Source of the DNA: DASXTW01 sp036505215
GTDB taxonomy: Bacteria > Actinomycetota > UBA4738
Direction of reading: 5' to 3'
Assembly (NCBI GenBank): GCA_036505215.1
Contig: DASXTW010000178.1
Coordinates: forward strand, 1-10,058
DNA: 10,058 bases
Part shown: positions 8,399-10,058 of the stretch, one piece after another
Layout: each line of letters starts with the position of its first letter
Numbering within the stretch: the stretch's first letter is position 1
The notes under the pieces: model-generated
The model's database searches: none
Told to the model about the DNA's origin: nothing
Seen by the model: only the letters and a program-made list of their open reading frames with translations
Program-made: the position numbers and the translations under genes

Positions 8399-9892
8399 TC
8401 AGCCCGCAGTCGGAGTGCCAGAGGGCGTGAGGAGACTCTCGGCTGTCGTGGGCGATGGGAGCGGGCTCGGCGAGGGCACGAGCGTCCCGTACTCCTCCTC
8501 TATGAGATGCCGGCGCACGGTGAGGCTGCCCGACTCGGGGGATTGCTCGATCAGGTCGTAGGCCACCAGCGTGTGGGGCGACTCCCTGGAGAAGTACAGG
8601 ACCTCCGCGGAGAGAGGGACCCCTCCGACCTCGGTGAACACGTTGGCGCCGGCCCCGCCCGTAGACCCCACGCGCAGGTACAGCGTCCCATCCACGACCT
8701 TGGCGGAGGGTTTGTGGAAGTGCCCCGAGATGATCAGGGGCGCGTACCCGGCCACGGCTTCCGCCATGCGATCGTCATGGACCGCCACGATGTCGGGCAG
8801 CGGGCTCCGGCGCGTGACGTCGAACCGTATACCCGGCCCGGCATCGCGGATCCGCTCTGCCAGCTCGGCGTCGTCGGCCGCCGCAAGCTTGTTCGGAGTG
8901 AACACGGGATCGCCTCGCCCGTAGATGGAGAGGCCCTTGACCATTTTGGTCTGCCCGTTCAGCACGATCGCGTTGGGGATCCGCCGCACCGCCTCCTGGA
9001 GGTCCAACGAGTCGTGGTTGCCTCGCACGAACACGTACGGCCGTGCGAAGCCGGCGATGTCGGAGAGGATCAACTGCTCGACCGGCGTCCCGAACGATGT
9101 GATGTCGCCCGTATCCACCACCAGGTCCACGTCGAATGCGCCGGAGACCTCCTGGGCGAACTCCATCCCGAGCGGTGAAAGGTGTACGTCGGAGATATGC
9201 AGGACCTTGATCTCGTCCCCTTCGCCGATGGGGCTGGCCTGGATCGACGTGTAGACGCGGGCCGCACCTTCGAGGACGCGCGTCAGCTCCGCCCTGAACT
9301 CGTCGATCCGGTCGATGGCCGTTCGGGCCGGCCCGATGAGCCTGGGAGCGAGCGCCAGGGAGCCGGAGAAGGTCGGATTGAGGAGCCGTGCAGGGCGATA
9401 GGTGAGCCAGGCGATGGTCTCGCATCCTGCCACGGCCACGATCGCCGTGAGGACGGCGAGCGCCACCGCCCTCCAATGGTTCCGGAAGGCCACCAGGGCC
9501 AGGGCCGACGCCCCCAACAGCGCCGCCACGAGCAACCTGATAGCGAACGGATAGACCTGCGCCAGAGCGTCCTTCCTCACCACCTGCACCAGGTTGTCGA
9601 TGCCGCCGTTCCGTATCGTGCTCGTGAGCTGCCGGACATCGACCTCCCTGACGGTCGCCGTGAAGTGGATGGGGGCGCGGTGCGTGTCCGCGGTGAGCCG
9701 TCCGAATGGGGGCAGGCCGATCACCGTCACGCCGCGGCCGAACGTCGAGACCAGCTGTACCCGGAAGGGGCCCATCGGCACCGTGGACCTGGCCAGCACG
9801 AACATTCCCAGCCAGGCTCCGATCAAGCCCGCCAGGATGGGAACGAGGATCCGGGCGATCCGAAGGAGGATCGGACGAACGGGACGCGACAC
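8399..9892 (-). CDS. Membrane-anchored calcineurin-like metallophosphoesterase
   Basis: A two-metal phosphoesterase of unknown substrate, 497 residues. The N-terminal part has hydrophobic segments near residues 10-32, 109-131 and 134-153, with an extra domain of about 75 residues between the first two. The catalytic domain follows: D235-V-H237, G262-D263, G-N292-H293-D294, His372 (AVHDDRM) and G-H391-F-H393, a complete metal-ligand set, so it is probably active. Basic residues at the N-terminus and in the short RNHWR loop predict these are cytoplasmic, which puts the catalytic domain outside the cell. The Pro/Ser/Thr-rich tail (PSPSPLPSP...TPSGTPTAG) fits an exported protein. The start is GTG 9890-9892; its ribosome site is weak and the frame is open upstream, so the start is uncertain. 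It lies 59 bases after the preceding gene and may share its transcript. Confidence 0.82.
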   Translation of the reverse strand: MSRPVRPILLRIARILVPILAGLIGAWLGMFVLARSTVPMGPFRVQLVSTFGRGVTVIGLPPFGRLTADTHRAPIHFTATVREVDVRQLTSTIRNGGIDNLVQVVRKDALAQVYPFAIRLLVAALLGASALALVAFRNHWRAVALAVLTAIVAVAGCETIAWLTYRPARLLNPTFSGSLALAPRLIGPARTAIDRIDEFRAELTRVLEGAARVYTSIQASPIGEGDEIKVLHISDVHLSPLGMEFAQEVSGAFDVDLVVDTGDITSFGTPVEQLILSDIAGFARPYVFVRGNHDSLDLQEAVRRIPNAIVLNGQTKMVKGLSIYGRGDPVFTPNKLAAADDAELAERIRDAGPGIRFDVTRRSPLPDIVAVHDDRMAEAVAGYAPLIISGHFHKPSAKVVDGTLYLRVGSTGGAGANVFTEVGGVPLSAEVLYFSRESPHTLVAYDLIEQSPESGSLTVRRHLIEEEYGTLVPSPSPLPSPTTAESLLTPSGTPTAG

Positions 9893-9951
9893 TCCATCCG
9901 ACTCTACCTGGCCGGAGAGCCGTCTCGTCGCAAGCCAGCGAAGGCGGAACG

Positions 9952-10058
9952 TCAGTCCTGCCGGAGGCGACGGCCGCTCGCGTCGAAACGATCGACGCTG
10001 AGAGGATCCAGCTTCCGCAGGATCTTCTCGCCCTTGTCCACGTGATCGGGGTCTTCGG
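9952..10058 (-). CDS. C-terminal end of an unrecognised protein, truncated by window edge
   Basis: The minus strand reads 34 codons, from EDPDHVDKGEKILRKLDPL to DRFDASGRRLRQD, before TGA at 9952-9954. The mix of charged and hydrophobic residues and the G/C-rich third positions look like a genuine coding end; the two other minus-strand frames here give Arg/Pro/Ser-rich low-quality reads. It is too short to assign a family. It is transcribed in the same direction as the phosphoesterase 59 bases downstream and may be in its operon. The rest lies beyond base 10058. The gap 9893-9951 shows no hairpin or promoter that I can support. Confidence 0.6.
   Translation of the reverse strand, partial: EDPDHVDKGEKILRKLDPLSVDRFDASGRRLRQD

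Noticed and set aside
8343..9867. 15-base repeat GGGCGATCCGAAGGA at 8343-8357 and 9853-9867, flanking the phosphoesterase gene
   Set aside because: It looked like possible element ends, but one copy is inside coding sequence, and a match of this length is not surprising by chance in 10 kb of GC-rich DNA.
9182..10045. 287-residue plus-strand open frame opposite the phosphoesterase N-terminus
   Set aside because: Shadow frame with Arg/Gly/Asp-rich low-complexity sequence; the minus strand has metal-ligand motifs and membrane segments.

Overview
The window reads as chromosomal DNA of a high-GC Gram-positive bacterium, probably an uncultured Actinomycetota lineage. The evidence is strong G/C preference at third codon positions, several GTG starts, an actinobacterial-style lipoprotein signal (Cys followed by four Gly), a CUT1 sugar importer resembling LpqY-SugABC, and a GH15 protein that matches my recollection of the mycobacterial-type trehalase much better than fungal glucoamylases. 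I could not check taxonomy by search.

Layout. (1) Bases 1-260 (+): the C-terminal end of a GH1 beta-glucosidase-like gene, cut by the window edge and with an apparently broken frame just upstream of the conserved part. (2) Bases 261-346: two GC-rich hairpins between converging genes. (3) Bases 347-4711 (-): a four-gene ABC importer operon, transcribed right to left as ATPase, MalF-type permease, MalG-type permease, lipoprotein solute-binding protein. The first three genes overlap; the binding protein comes last, after a 60-base gap with a hairpin next to a strong ribosome site. (4) Bases 4712-4886: a 175-base divergent control region. (5) Bases 4887-8269 (+): a SthA-type pyridine nucleotide transhydrogenase overlapping by 4 bases a GH15 trehalase. 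(6) Bases 8270-8398: a palindromic repeat region between converging genes. (7) Bases 8399-9892 (-): a membrane-anchored metallophosphoesterase. (8) Bases 9952-10058 (-): the last 34 codons of an unrecognised gene.

Likely joint role: the importer brings in an alpha-glucoside, plausibly trehalose, and the divergently transcribed GH15 enzyme hydrolyses it to glucose in the cytoplasm. Glucose oxidation through NADP-linked steps makes NADPH, which the co-transcribed transhydrogenase could balance against NADH. The GH1 remnant and the downstream phosphoesterase have no clear link to this module. No gap between genes exceeds 300 bases. I found no tRNA, rRNA, CRISPR array, transposase, phage gene or defence system, and no clearly new multi-gene system. 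The most unusual points are the coupling of transhydrogenase with trehalase, the three-arm repeat at 8275-8394, the importer gene order, and the predicted outward-facing phosphoesterase.
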